Counted from the first letter of the stretch, positions 7,934 to 15,678 are shown. The stretch is DNA of 37,713 nt from Fidelibacterota bacterium (GCA_004124475.1 SCKK01000035.1:1-37713); one strand, 5' to 3'. Notes: generated from the letters alone by a model not told the origin. Made by a program: numbers and translations.

Positions 7934-8227
7934 TATTTTGAGTTCTGTTTTGAATTAGCCTGGAAAAGCATTAAAATTTTTTGTGAAGAACAGGGGCTCA
8001 GCGATTGTAATTCACCAAAGAAAGCACTCAAACAAGCTTTTGCTTTAAAATGGATTGGAAAAGAAGAAATTTGGCTTGAAATGCTTTCGGCAAGAAATCA
8101 AATGGCACATACTTATGATTCCAAAGATGCTTTACAAATCTATTATCGTTTGTCCTTTTTTGTCCCGGAGCTATCAAATCTAGCAAAAAAATTGCAACAG
8201 GAATTGACAGATGGTAATAATCCCTGA
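7934..8227 (+). pseudogene. HI0074-like HEPN (nucleotidyltransferase substrate-binding) protein, 5'-truncated
   Basis: In frame 2 this region reads FEFCFELAWKSIKIFCEEQG, then WLEMLSARNQMAHTYDSKDA and ends at a TGA at 8225-8227. This matches the HI0074/TIGR01987 family, whose conserved FEFTFELAWK and RN-x3-HTY motifs I recognise. The first 35 or so residues and the start codon are missing; the sequence emerges from the repeat. The partner nucleotidyltransferase is absent next to it. It is a broken toxin-antitoxin remnant. Confidence 0.8.
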
Positions 8228-8274
8228 GTTGTGCTTTCAACTTGAATGTACCTGCCCGCCCTTATTTTTCGCTA

Positions 8275-8317
8275 ACCCAGTATGGTCGTCCCTCCCTACG
8301 GGGCAAGCGGGGCAGGC
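8275..8317. repeat. GC-rich dispersed repeat, copy C
   Basis: The core reads CCCAGTATGGTCGTCCCTCC, then CTACGGGGC. It is the third member of the family with copies A and B, and is followed by further GGGCAGGC strings to about 8340. It lies just after the HEPN remnant and before the antitoxin gene at 8398. Confidence 0.75.
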
Positions 8318-8397
8318 ATTCTTCCCTATAGGGCAGGCGATAGATAAACTTATAAGGTGAATAATTAAAGTTAGGTAAGTGAGGAGGTAATAATCAC

Positions 8398-8622
8398 ATG
8401 AATGAAAAAATATCTTCTTCGAGATTTCAGGAAGCAATAGAAACAGTTGAGGCGTTACCAAAAGATGATCAGGCGCTATTGATTGAGATACTTAAACAAC
8501 GTTTTATTGCGCATAGGCGTAAAGTAATAGCAAACGATATTTCAGAAGCACGCGAAGCCTATGAGCAGGGTAATGTTCATCGTGGGACTGTTGAGGATTT
8601 GATGCGGGATATGGAGGAGTGA
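8398..8622 (+). CDS. Putative antitoxin of a RelE/YafQ-type module
   Basis: A 74-aa, mainly helical protein with EAIETVEALPKDDQALLIEI, AHRRKVIANDISEAREAYEQ and GTVEDLMRDMEE. This pattern is familiar from small antitoxins that precede RelE-superfamily toxins. A strong ribosome site (GAGGAGG, about 8381-8387) precedes the ATG. The stop overlaps the toxin's GTG start by 4 nt. The function is assigned by family look and neighbour. Confidence 0.75.
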   Translation: MNEKISSSRFQEAIETVEALPKDDQALLIEILKQRFIAHRRKVIANDISEAREAYEQGNVHRGTVEDLMRDMEE

Positions 8623-8903
8623 AAACTCTGGTATGGAGTAAAACGTTCCTGCGAGCATTTAAACAAGCCATTCGAAGACAGCCTGAATTGGAAGTAAGAG
8701 TAAAACATTCACTACAACAATTAGCGGAAGATCCCTTTCACCCATCGCTACACAGTCATAAGTTGAAAGGATCGTTAAAAGGATCTTGGGCCTGCACAGT
8801 TGATTATGATAATCGAATTTTATTCGAATTAGTAAAGAATCCGGAATCAGGTGAAGATGACATTTTATTATTGACAATGGGAACTCATGATGAAGTTTAT
8901 TAA
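8619..8903 (+). CDS. RelE/YafQ-superfamily mRNA interferase toxin
   Basis: A 94-aa toxin fold protein. The N-terminus VWSKTFLRAFKQAIRRQPEL, a middle part with LAEDPFHPSLHSHKLKGSLK, and a C-terminal VDYDNRILFELV region match the RelE/ParE-type arrangement (HKLKG...YRILF). The length is normal and the frame intact. GTG start (GTGA overlap with the antitoxin). RelE toxins cleave mRNA at the ribosome; ParE-like action on gyrase cannot be excluded from sequence. Confidence 0.78.
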   Translation: MKTLVWSKTFLRAFKQAIRRQPELEVRVKHSLQQLAEDPFHPSLHSHKLKGSLKGSWACTVDYDNRILFELVKNPESGEDDILLLTMGTHDEVY

Positions 8904-9214
8904 GTACTTAGTGTATTGTAAGCCTGTAAAGTTCATTAAGTCTAACAAAGCCAATAAACTTTGAATAGCCCTAATAACAAAAAATCCTTAAATTTATTCT
9001 TATCCACAAATGGCCCGTCTACACTGCACTACCCATCTTCACTTCCATCATAATTTCATTACGATGGATAAACCGTTACGATGGACAGGCGACGGGCAGG
9101 CCCGCCAAAAAAACCGGTGGGTCAGGCAATGACCACTAAAAACCTTATATTTCTATTCGCCTGTCCTGTGAAATACGAAGGATGAGCAAATTTCTACAGG
9201 ATGGACAGTGATTA
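8904..9214. repeat. Palindrome-rich intergenic gap
   Basis: This 311-base gap shows no gene. CCCGTCTACAC at about 9004 repeats a string from the 3701-4121 gap. TCCATCATAAT and TTACGATGGA form an imperfect palindrome around 9050-9070. A further hairpin at 9165-9200 has CCTGTGAAAT and ATTTCTACAGG arms. Its arm matches the terminal repeat of the GIY-YIG element 50 bases downstream. Confidence 0.65.
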
Positions 9215-9250
9215 GTGGATAAAATACTTGTTACTGGTTCTGCCGGCTTT

Positions 9251-9544
9251 ACCCTGTGAAATAATTTCATATTTCTAATAGAGATGAAAATGTATTACAC
9301 ATATGTTTTGCTGAGCGAAAGGGATGGAAATATGTATTCTTGATTTACTGAGAATATGAAATTAAGATTTGAGCAGCATCAAAAGGGATTTGTTGATTCA
9401 ACAAGAAATAGGCGACCATTAGCGTTAATTTACTATGAAGCATGCAAGAGTAAAGATGATGCGATCAGACGAGAAAAGTATTTTAAAACCCACTATGGTA
9501 GGATGTTTATCAAGAAACGGCTCAAATCTTATTTCACGGGGTGA
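9251..9544 (+). mobile_element. 294-bp GIY-YIG element with terminal inverted repeats
   Basis: The left end reads ACCCTGTGAAATAA. The right end region reads TTATTTCACGGGGT, its reverse complement with one mismatch. The element splits the epimerase gene between codons TTT and ATC, and removing it restores GSAGFIGFHL exactly. It holds one gene, a GIY-YIG nuclease, whose last codons (SYFTG and stop) lie within the right repeat. Its length is a multiple of three. No target duplication can be shown. I consider it a small mobile unit. Confidence 0.78.
9284..9544 (+). pseudogene. GIY-YIG endonuclease with in-frame stop
   Basis: The frame reads MKMYYTYVLLSERDGNMYS, then a TGA stop at 9341-9343, then FTENMKLRFEQHQKG, LIYYEACKSKDDAIRREKYF and ends RLKSYFTG. 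In intact members the position of S-stop is the I-G of the YIG motif (MYIGFT). The two-part GIY-YIG signature is therefore lost, while the Arg and Glu regions (LRFEQH, AIRREKYF) remain. The downstream 62-codon part could start at ATG 9356 but would lack the GIY motif. The gene is probably inactive. Confidence 0.85.
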
Positions 9545-9941
9545 ATCGGCTTTCATCTCTCAAAGTCACTCCTTGATGATGGCTACCAGGTGCTGGGGAT
9601 TGATAATATCAACGATTACTACGACCCCAAACTCCCTCTTGAAAAGGTAGATATTGCAGATAGAGAAGCTCTCACCCAATCATTTCAATCATTCAATCCT
9701 GACAAAGTTGTCAACATAGCCATGCAAGCTGGAGTACACTACAGCATTGAGAATCCTTATGCATACATGGATTCCAACTTGGTCGGCTTTTTAAATATCC
9801 TAGAATTATGCCGGCACAATAAGGTGGAAGGATTTGTTTATGTGTCTAGTTCTTTGGCTCATGGATGTAACACCAAAAATACATTTAGTGAGGACGGGGT
9901 TAATAATCCAATTTCATTGTATCTAGAATATATTAGTTCAC

Positions 9942-10418
9942 ATGGGTAATCATAATATTAAACTTCTTGTTTATGACTTCGATGGTGTTATGACTGATAA
10001 CAAAGTCTATGTTGACCAAAAGGGAAATGAAATGGTTCAAGTAAACCGGGCGGATGGGTTGGGTGTTAGTGAAATAAAAAAACTTGGTATTGAGCAAATC
10101 ATTATTTCAACAGAAAAAAATACTGTGGTAACATTTAGAGCCGCTAAACTTGGTATTCCCTGTTTGCAGGGGGTTGATAATAAGAAAGCAGCTTTAATGG
10201 ATTATTGTAAAAAAAACGATATTGATATTCAGAAAGCAGCTTATGTGGGTAACGATATAAATGATAAGGACGCCATGGAGATTGTAGGCTTTACATACAG
10301 TCCTGCAGATGCCCATGAAAGTATTAAAGCAATTTCAGATCAGGTATTGAGAACAAAGGGTGGCCATGGCGTCATCAGAGAATTATTGGATTTCATCATA
10401 GAAAAAAAAGGAGTATAA
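9942..10418 (+). CDS. KdsC-type HAD phosphatase
   Basis: A 158-aa HAD-superfamily phosphatase of the KDO-8-phosphate phosphatase type, without a cap domain. Motif I is VYDFDGVMTDN (nucleophile and acid aspartates), the threonine/serine motif is IISTEK, and the acidic motif is YVGNDINDKDAM. Next to NeuB and NeuA genes, the likely substrate is the 9-phosphate of a nonulosonic acid (Neu5Ac-9-P or KDN-9-P), not KDO-8-P. That is context inference. The start overlaps the epimerase remnant by 8 bases. The length is normal. Confidence 0.85.
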   Translation: MGNHNIKLLVYDFDGVMTDNKVYVDQKGNEMVQVNRADGLGVSEIKKLGIEQIIISTEKNTVVTFRAAKLGIPCLQGVDNKKAALMDYCKKNDIDIQKAAYVGNDINDKDAMEIVGFTYSPADAHESIKAISDQVLRTKGGHGVIRELLDFIIEKKGV

Positions 10419-10419
10419 C

Positions 10420-11268
10420 ATGTCAATATTCATAACAGCTGAAATCGGTATTAACCACAATGGCGATCTTGGTATTGCCAAAGACCTCATTGATGTAGCA
10501 GTTGATGCCGGCGCAGATGCGGTTAAGTTTCAAAAAAGAACGATCGACTTAGTTTATACCAAAGAAATGCTGGATAGTCCAAGAGAAAGCCCCTGGGGCA
10601 CCACCCAGCGCAAACAAAAGGAAGGCCTTGAATTTGGTCTGGGAAAATACCAGGAAATTGATAAGTACTGTAAAGAAAAAGGAATTGAATGGTTTGCTTC
10701 TGCCTGGGACCTGGAAAGCCAGAAATTCCTGCAACAGTTTGATCTTAAGTACAATAAAATCGCTTCTGCCATGATTGTGTATGAAGATCTGCTCAAAATA
10801 GTTGCATCGGAAGGCAATCACACATTCATTTCTACAGGGTTAAGTACACTTGAGGATATTGATAAGGCTGTGAAGATCTTCCAGGATGCCAATTGCCCCT
10901 TTGAACTTATGCACTGTGTTTCTACCTACCCCATGAGAGATGAGGATGCCAACTTGAAAATGATACACACCTTGAGAAAGCGTTACAACTGCAATGTTGG
11001 CTACAGCGGCCATGAAGTTGGTTTGGCGGTCACGTATGCTGCTGCTGCATTAGGTATTACATCGCTTGAGCGGCATATCACTTTAGATAGAGCCATGTAT
11101 GGATCTGATCAGTCGGCATCTGTAGAACCAGCCGGATTCAAGATGCTCGTAGGTGCAGTCCGAAAAATCGAGCAGGCCATGGGGGATGGTAATAAGCGAA
11201 TTTTGGAGGCGGAAATCCCTATTGCTCAAAAACTACGAGCGCACATAAAATGGGAAGCGAATGAATAA
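10420..11268 (+). CDS. neuB: NeuB-type nonulosonic acid synthase lacking the SAF domain
   Basis: Condenses phosphoenolpyruvate with an N-acyl or plain mannose-type sugar to a nine-carbon acid. The NeuB TIM-barrel begins ITAEIGINHNGDLGIAKDLI and shows GADAVKFQKRTID, SPWGTTQRKQKEGLEF, FISTGLSTLEDID, STYPMRDEDANL and GYSGHE. At 282 aa it ends right after the barrel (LRAHIKWEANE), so the C-terminal antifreeze-like SAF domain (about 60 aa) is absent. A ribosome site AAAGGAG precedes the ATG. With the KdsC-like phosphatase just upstream it may use a 6-phosphate substrate. Confidence 0.88.
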   Translation: MSIFITAEIGINHNGDLGIAKDLIDVAVDAGADAVKFQKRTIDLVYTKEMLDSPRESPWGTTQRKQKEGLEFGLGKYQEIDKYCKEKGIEWFASAWDLESQKFLQQFDLKYNKIASAMIVYEDLLKIVASEGNHTFISTGLSTLEDIDKAVKIFQDANCPFELMHCVSTYPMRDEDANLKMIHTLRKRYNCNVGYSGHEVGLAVTYAAAALGITSLERHITLDRAMYGSDQSASVEPAGFKMLVGAVRKIEQAMGDGNKRILEAEIPIAQKLRAHIKWEANE

Positions 11269-11289
11269 AAAATTACTATCTAACATCAT

Positions 11290-12024
11290 TTGAAAATAAT
11301 TGCCCTCATTCCTGCGCGTGCTGGATCAAAAGGGATTTCCAGTAAGAACATAAAGAAACTAGGTAAATACCCTCTAATTGCATATTCAATTGCTGCTGCC
11401 AAATTATCAAAATACATTGAAGAAATAATTGTCACAACTGATTCGGAGCATATTGCAGAAATTAGTAGAAAATATGGTGCTGAGGTACCTTTCCTACGGC
11501 CCACTGAGATATCCCAAGATTATTCAACGGACATGGAATTTTTTGAACATTTTATTTCCTTCAATAAAAACAATAAACTAAAGTTACCTGATTACATAGT
11601 TCATTTGCGACCAACCTCACCACTGAGAGATATCGAAGTTTTAGACGAAGGTATTGAACATATGCTTTCTAATAATAATGCAACAGGATTAAGGTCGGTT
11701 TATCCTAGTTCAATCTCACCATTCAAGATTTTTCTGATGGAAGGATCATTCTTGAAAGGGTTTTTTCCAGACGATCCAAGAGATGAATATTATAATCTGC
11801 CGAGGCAAGCATTTCCACAAACATACATTCCAAATGGTTATGTAGATATTGTTAAACCATCAACATTAGAATCTGGAGTATTACATGGTAACAAATTGTT
11901 GGGATATTTAGTTAACAAGGTTCCAGATATTGATGTTGAAGAAGACTTTGTTTATGCGGCTGGATGTCTTAATGATGCACGCTTTTCTAATCTAATTAAT
12001 GGAATGGAGATTTTATATGGTTGA
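11290..12024 (+). CDS. neuA: CMP-nonulosonate cytidylyltransferase (NeuA-like)
   Basis: Activates a nonulosonic acid to its CMP form. Characteristic N-terminus IIALIPARAGSKGISSKNIK (nucleotide-binding loop), then PLIAYSIAAAK, ATGLRSV and a late DIDVEEDF acidic motif. At 244 aa the length is normal for bacterial NeuA without fused domains. TTG start at 11290, 22 bases after the NeuB stop. It forms a set with the phosphatase and NeuB. The methyltransferase gene that follows starts before it ends. Confidence 0.88.
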   Translation: MKIIALIPARAGSKGISSKNIKKLGKYPLIAYSIAAAKLSKYIEEIIVTTDSEHIAEISRKYGAEVPFLRPTEISQDYSTDMEFFEHFISFNKNNKLKLPDYIVHLRPTSPLRDIEVLDEGIEHMLSNNNATGLRSVYPSSISPFKIFLMEGSFLKGFFPDDPRDEYYNLPRQAFPQTYIPNGYVDIVKPSTLESGVLHGNKLLGYLVNKVPDIDVEEDFVYAAGCLNDARFSNLINGMEILYG

Positions 12025-12788
12025 TTTAAGAGAATACTATAACAAACTTTATAGTGAAGGCAAAGAGAAGTATTGGAATGACTATAGCGATTCCAATCAA
12101 ACACTGAGCGGGAGTCGGCAATTCATAATTGATTTGGTTAAGCGAAAAAACTTGAATCCTTCCTCTATACTCGATTTCGGTTGTGGCGAAGGGAATTTTT
12201 TGAACTATTTTTCAAAGAAAGCTAATAAAATCAGAGTAGGGATTGACTTTTCTAGCGTCGCGATCGAAAAGGCAAAGTCATTTTACCCTAAAATTAATTT
12301 TATACTTGGTTCTGAAGATAAAATTGAAGGAACATATGATTTTGTAACATCCATTGGTGTAATAGAACACACAGATGACCCTGCTTTGCATTTTAAGAAA
12401 CTGTACATCGCAACTAATAGAAAGGGCCATTTATTCATTGTTTGTCCAAACCATTGTAATACTAGAGGAATTATTTGGCAGACCTTGAGTCTTCTTTTTG
12501 ATTTTCCTATTTTCATTGGCTGATAGGCATGTAATTAATTTATCAGATATTAATAAAGGAGTATCACAAAATGATGAGGTTGAGTTTTATACCATAGGTA
12601 ATGATGTATCAATGAGAGAGTGCATGATTACAGACTTAAAAAAACGCCTGACAAATGCATTAAATGATGCTAATATGGATAATAGTAAAGTTGATGATTT
12701 ATTAGAGTGGCTTGAAGGTAATTATAAGTTTTTTCCAGTAAATGAATATAGCGGATGGTTATCTGTTTTTGTTATATCTAGAAACTAG
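12017..12788 (+). pseudogene. SAM-dependent methyltransferase with a +1 frameshift
   Basis: The N-terminal half contains SILDFGCGEGNFLNYF (SAM loop) and IGVIEHTDDP, and reads to FDFPIFIG-stop in frame 2. The remainder, LADRHVINLSDI, then LKKRLTNALNDANMDNSKVD and FPVNEYSGWLSVFVISRN, is in the next frame. Deleting one T from the TTTT run at 12510-12513 joins them into one class I methyltransferase of about 256 aa. Either the gene is broken or the sequence carries a homopolymer error. The start overlaps neuA by 8 nt. Substrate unknown; probably a sugar. Confidence 0.78.
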
Positions 12789-12800
12789 TCCGATACATAT

Positions 12801-13499
12801 ATGAGTGATTATTTAGAGACAAATTATTTCAAAGATGAATATGGCGAAAATGACTATCCACAACTTCTATGTGATTATATAATCAATAGATATTTTAAAT
12901 CTCATTTTGGTGATATTTCTGAACTAAGTTTGCTTGACATAGGAAGCGGCAAAGGTAATCATCTTGTGGGTTTTTCAAGAAGAGGTATAAATGTAATAGG
13001 ACTTGATAAGAGAGACGAATGTTTAAATGCTTTAGAGGGATTTGATATTAAAGAATGCGATATTGAAAATGAAAAAATGCCATTTCCAAATAACTACTTT
13101 GATATTGTTCATTCCAAGTCGGTAATCGAACATGTGATTAACACAGATAACTTGATTTCTGAAACATACAGAGTTTTAAAAAAAGACGGTTTGGCAATAA
13201 TTATGGTACCCGATTGGGGCAGTCAGTATAAAACATTTTTTGATGATTGCACACATGTAAAACCTTGGACACGCAAGGGTCTACAGAATGTTTTGAGAAT
13301 GAACGGTTTTTCCGATGTAAAATGTGAATATTTTAGACAATTACCTCTGTTATGGAAATATCCATGGTTAACTGTCTTCTGCAATATTATATCCTTACTT
13401 CCAGAATCATTTAAATGGAAAGATAAGGAAGAAACACTACATAGGAAGTGGGTGCGCTTCTCAAAGGAGAAAATGCTCCTTGCAACTGGATCTAAGTGA
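12801..13499 (+). CDS. SAM-dependent class I methyltransferase
   Basis: A 232-aa methyltransferase with the SAM-binding motif LLDIGSGKGNHLVGFSRRG, an acidic loop VIGLDKRDE, and FDIVHSKSVIEHV as the post-motif. The C-terminal half (VPDWGSQYKTFFDDCTHVKP) fits polysaccharide or LPS-modifying methyltransferases. Start ATG 12801, 12 bases after the frameshifted methyltransferase. The substrate is unknown. The position suggests methylation of a sugar in the surface glycan. Confidence 0.8.
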   Translation: MSDYLETNYFKDEYGENDYPQLLCDYIINRYFKSHFGDISELSLLDIGSGKGNHLVGFSRRGINVIGLDKRDECLNALEGFDIKECDIENEKMPFPNNYFDIVHSKSVIEHVINTDNLISETYRVLKKDGLAIIMVPDWGSQYKTFFDDCTHVKPWTRKGLQNVLRMNGFSDVKCEYFRQLPLLWKYPWLTVFCNIISLLPESFKWKDKEETLHRKWVRFSKEKMLLATGSK

Positions 13500-13535
13500 A
13501 TTATTGCCAAAAATTGTAACTAAAAATAATTTGAT

Positions 13536-13979
13536 ATGCTAGCGATAAGACACATAGGGCTGACCGTATCTGATATGGAAAAAAGCCTTAAGTTTTATCA
13601 AGATCTACTTGGTTTTAAGCTAATAAAAAATAATCTTGAAAGCGGTGACTACATTGACAATTTTTCTGATTTGCAAAAAGTTCAAGTTACAACTGCTAAA
13701 TTGTGTGACCCTCAAGGATCCCGAGTTCTCTTGGAACTTCTCCAGTATCATTCCCACCCACATGAACCAAAAAGTACGCTAAGACCTATTTGTGATGTTG
13801 GCTATTCTCACTTTGCTATAACAGTTGATAATCTAGATCAACTTTATGAAAAGTTGCTTAGAAACGGAATCAGATTTAATTCTCCTCCGCAACACTCTCC
13901 AGATGGATATGCTAAAGTTACATTCTGCCGGGATCCTGAAGGTAATTTAATTGAATTAGTCGAAGTCATTGGTGACTGA
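13536..13979 (+). CDS. VOC-superfamily (glyoxalase-type) protein
   Basis: A 147-aa protein with two beta-alpha-beta-beta-beta repeats. It starts LAIRHIGLTVSDMEKSLKFY, a metal-ligand His, then RVLLELLQYHS, VGYSHFAITVDNLDQLYEKL (His) and DPEGNLIELVE (Glu). These fit the usual metal-site positions of vicinal-oxygen-chelate enzymes. The reaction cannot be told from sequence; a sugar epimerase or dioxygenase is possible in this setting. It overlaps the next gene by about 8-11 bases, so the two are likely co-translated. Confidence 0.78.
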   Translation: MLAIRHIGLTVSDMEKSLKFYQDLLGFKLIKNNLESGDYIDNFSDLQKVQVTTAKLCDPQGSRVLLELLQYHSHPHEPKSTLRPICDVGYSHFAITVDNLDQLYEKLLRNGIRFNSPPQHSPDGYAKVTFCRDPEGNLIELVEVIGD

Positions 13980-14661
13980 TATCAAAAATAAAAAAGTATT
14001 AATCACAGGAGCCACGGGTGGACTTGGTCAAGCATTGATTGCTCGATTAAAGAATGAACGATGCAAATTATATGTTACCGGTCGCAATAAACAAAAGTTG
14101 ATAAAATTAAAAAAAGAGTATGATGTGGTTGACTTTGTTGATGGGGATTTAAATGATTTAGAATTTACCGAATCAATTCCATCAATTTTTCCAGATATTG
14201 ATATTTTAATAAATAATGCTGGTGTGTTTCCATTAAAGAATATTCTTAATTCTGACGTTAAGGATTATGAGACATGTTTTAACGTTAATGTAAGAGCTCC
14301 TTTTATATTAAGCACTAAATATGGTGCTATGATGAAATCTAAATCTTGGGGCAGGATTGTGAATATTGGTTCTTCATCTGCATACAATGGTGATAAAGAT
14401 TCAGGTTTATATTGTGCATCGAAACATGCGATACTTGGTTTATCAAGATCTTTATTTTTAGAATTAAGAGGCACTGGAGTCCGGACGTATTGTATTTCCC
14501 CTGGTTCAATGCAAACTGATATGGGTAAAACGGATAAACGACAAGATTATTCTACCTTTATAAAACCAGATGAAATTGTGGATTTTATAGTATACACTAT
14601 AAAGTTTGACTCTGAGATGATACCAGAAGAGGTTCGTTTAAATAGAATGATTGATAAATGA
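13972..14661 (+). CDS. Short-chain dehydrogenase/reductase, SDR 1
   Basis: A classical SDR of about 229 aa. The cofactor motif is TGATGGLG, followed by NNAG and the catalytic S...Y-C-A-S-K (YCASKHAILGLSRSLFLEL). GTG 13972 is the chosen start; TTG 13969 is possible. The end overlaps the next SDR gene by 4 nt (ATGA). Alone it is unspecific. In the cluster it may reduce or oxidise a keto sugar, possibly with the VOC protein. Confidence 0.83.
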   Translation: MTDIKNKKVLITGATGGLGQALIARLKNERCKLYVTGRNKQKLIKLKKEYDVVDFVDGDLNDLEFTESIPSIFPDIDILINNAGVFPLKNILNSDVKDYETCFNVNVRAPFILSTKYGAMMKSKSWGRIVNIGSSSAYNGDKDSGLYCASKHAILGLSRSLFLELRGTGVRTYCISPGSMQTDMGKTDKRQDYSTFIKPDEIVDFIVYTIKFDSEMIPEEVRLNRMIDK

Positions 14662-15410
14662 ATGAATATATAAAAAAACTATTTAGTTTAGATAATAAAG
14701 TTGCTATTGTGACAGGTGCGGCTCATGGGAATGGTAAGGCAATGGCTAATGCCTTAGCCTCAGCAGGTGCAATAATTGTCGGGGTGGATTTGGACGCAGC
14801 AATTAATACAGAGATTTATGATATATCTTTATTAGGGGATATAACAAAAAAAAGAGATCGTCATAAAATAGTTGATTCAACGTTAGCTACATACGGAAGG
14901 ATTGATATCTTGGTCAATAATGCTGGTGTTTCCTATGGATCTAATTTCTTGGAATATCCTGATGCTAGTTGGGATCTAACTTACGAGGTTAATCTTAAAG
15001 CACCATTTGAGCTTGTAAAATTGGTATTACCACATATGATGAAAAAACATGGTGGATCGATCATTAATATAACAAGCCTAAATTCAGAATTAGGATTTTC
15101 GAATAATCCCGCCTATGTGACCTTCAAGACTGCGCTCAAGGGTTTGACCAAAGCAATAGCAGTTGATTTTGGTGCTTATGGTATTAGAGCAAACAATATA
15201 GGACCGGGTTATTTAAAAACTTCTATGACGAAGAAAAGTTGGGATGATTCTAAAAGAAGAAAAAAAATCAAAGATAAAACTGTATTAGGGCGCTGGGGTG
15301 AACCGAATGATTTGGCTGGAACAGTTATTTTTTTGGCATCAGATGCATCGCAATATATTACAGGCCAAGACATTTATGTTGATGGTGGCTGGTTGATTAA
15401 AGGACTATAG
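14658..15410 (+). CDS. Short-chain dehydrogenase/reductase, SDR 2
   Basis: A 250-aa classical SDR. It has VAIVTGAAHGNGKAMANALA (cofactor loop), VDLDA, ILVNNAGVSYGS, SIINITS and the catalytic Y-V-T-F-K. It ends ITGQDIYVDGGWLIKGL as FabG-like SDRs do. It is translationally coupled to SDR 1. The substrate cannot be told. PtmA, an SDR in Campylobacter flagellar legionaminic-acid loci, is one possible relative by context only. Confidence 0.85.
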   Translation: MNEYIKKLFSLDNKVAIVTGAAHGNGKAMANALASAGAIIVGVDLDAAINTEIYDISLLGDITKKRDRHKIVDSTLATYGRIDILVNNAGVSYGSNFLEYPDASWDLTYEVNLKAPFELVKLVLPHMMKKHGGSIINITSLNSELGFSNNPAYVTFKTALKGLTKAIAVDFGAYGIRANNIGPGYLKTSMTKKSWDDSKRRKKIKDKTVLGRWGEPNDLAGTVIFLASDASQYITGQDIYVDGGWLIKGL

Positions 15411-15678
15411 TATAATAATAGACATATTTATATCCATTTGATGTTTCTCAAGATAGAAGTTATACTAGAAACAAAAAAGATTTATCTTCTTAACATTAAA
15501 TGTTCGGTGTACTATAGCTAGAATGAGCGGCAGATATAAAATGCTACTTTTATTAAAAACAAAATTTACAATTATAGCTTTTTATTAGCGAAAGCATAGA
15601 ACCTTTAAAGCTAAACCGCTATTTTTTTGTGTACAGATAATTCCTATTGTATTTCATAATCTATAAATAATTCAACAT
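15411..15678. other. AT-rich intergenic gap
   Basis: This 268-base AT-rich stretch separates two + strand genes. I see no gene, hairpin or clear promoter in it. A transcription start for the next gene could lie here, but I cannot support a specific site. Confidence 0.4.

Larger units (their letters stand above)
9215..9949 (+). pseudogene. NAD-dependent sugar-nucleotide epimerase (UDP-glucuronate-epimerase-like), disrupted
   Basis: The 5' part (GTG 9215) reads VDKILVTGSAGF, the Rossmann start, and then stops at 9257 inside an inserted element. The gene resumes precisely at 9545 as IGFHLSKSLLDDG, then VLGIDNINDYYDPK, so the glycine motif is restored when the 294-base insert is removed. The rest reads VVNIAMQAGVHYSIENPYAY and DSNLVGFLNILELC, typical of UDP-glucuronate 4-epimerases. 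About 25 residues after NDYYDPK are missing. SSSVYG has become SSSLAHG. The frame ends after ISLYLEY, losing the catalytic Y-x3-K and the C-terminal half. It is dead by three kinds of damage. Confidence 0.88.

Noticed and set aside
8028-8240. Minus-strand frame of 70 codons
   Set aside because: It lies antisense to the HI0074-like remnant and has no family features.
12510-12513. Programmed frameshift in the methyltransferase
   Set aside because: No slippery heptamer with a downstream stem or Shine-Dalgarno-like stimulator was seen, so a mutation or sequence error is more likely.
12498-12788. 96-codon frame as an independent gene
   Set aside because: It is the second half of the methyltransferase, joined by removing one T. 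It is not a separate gene.
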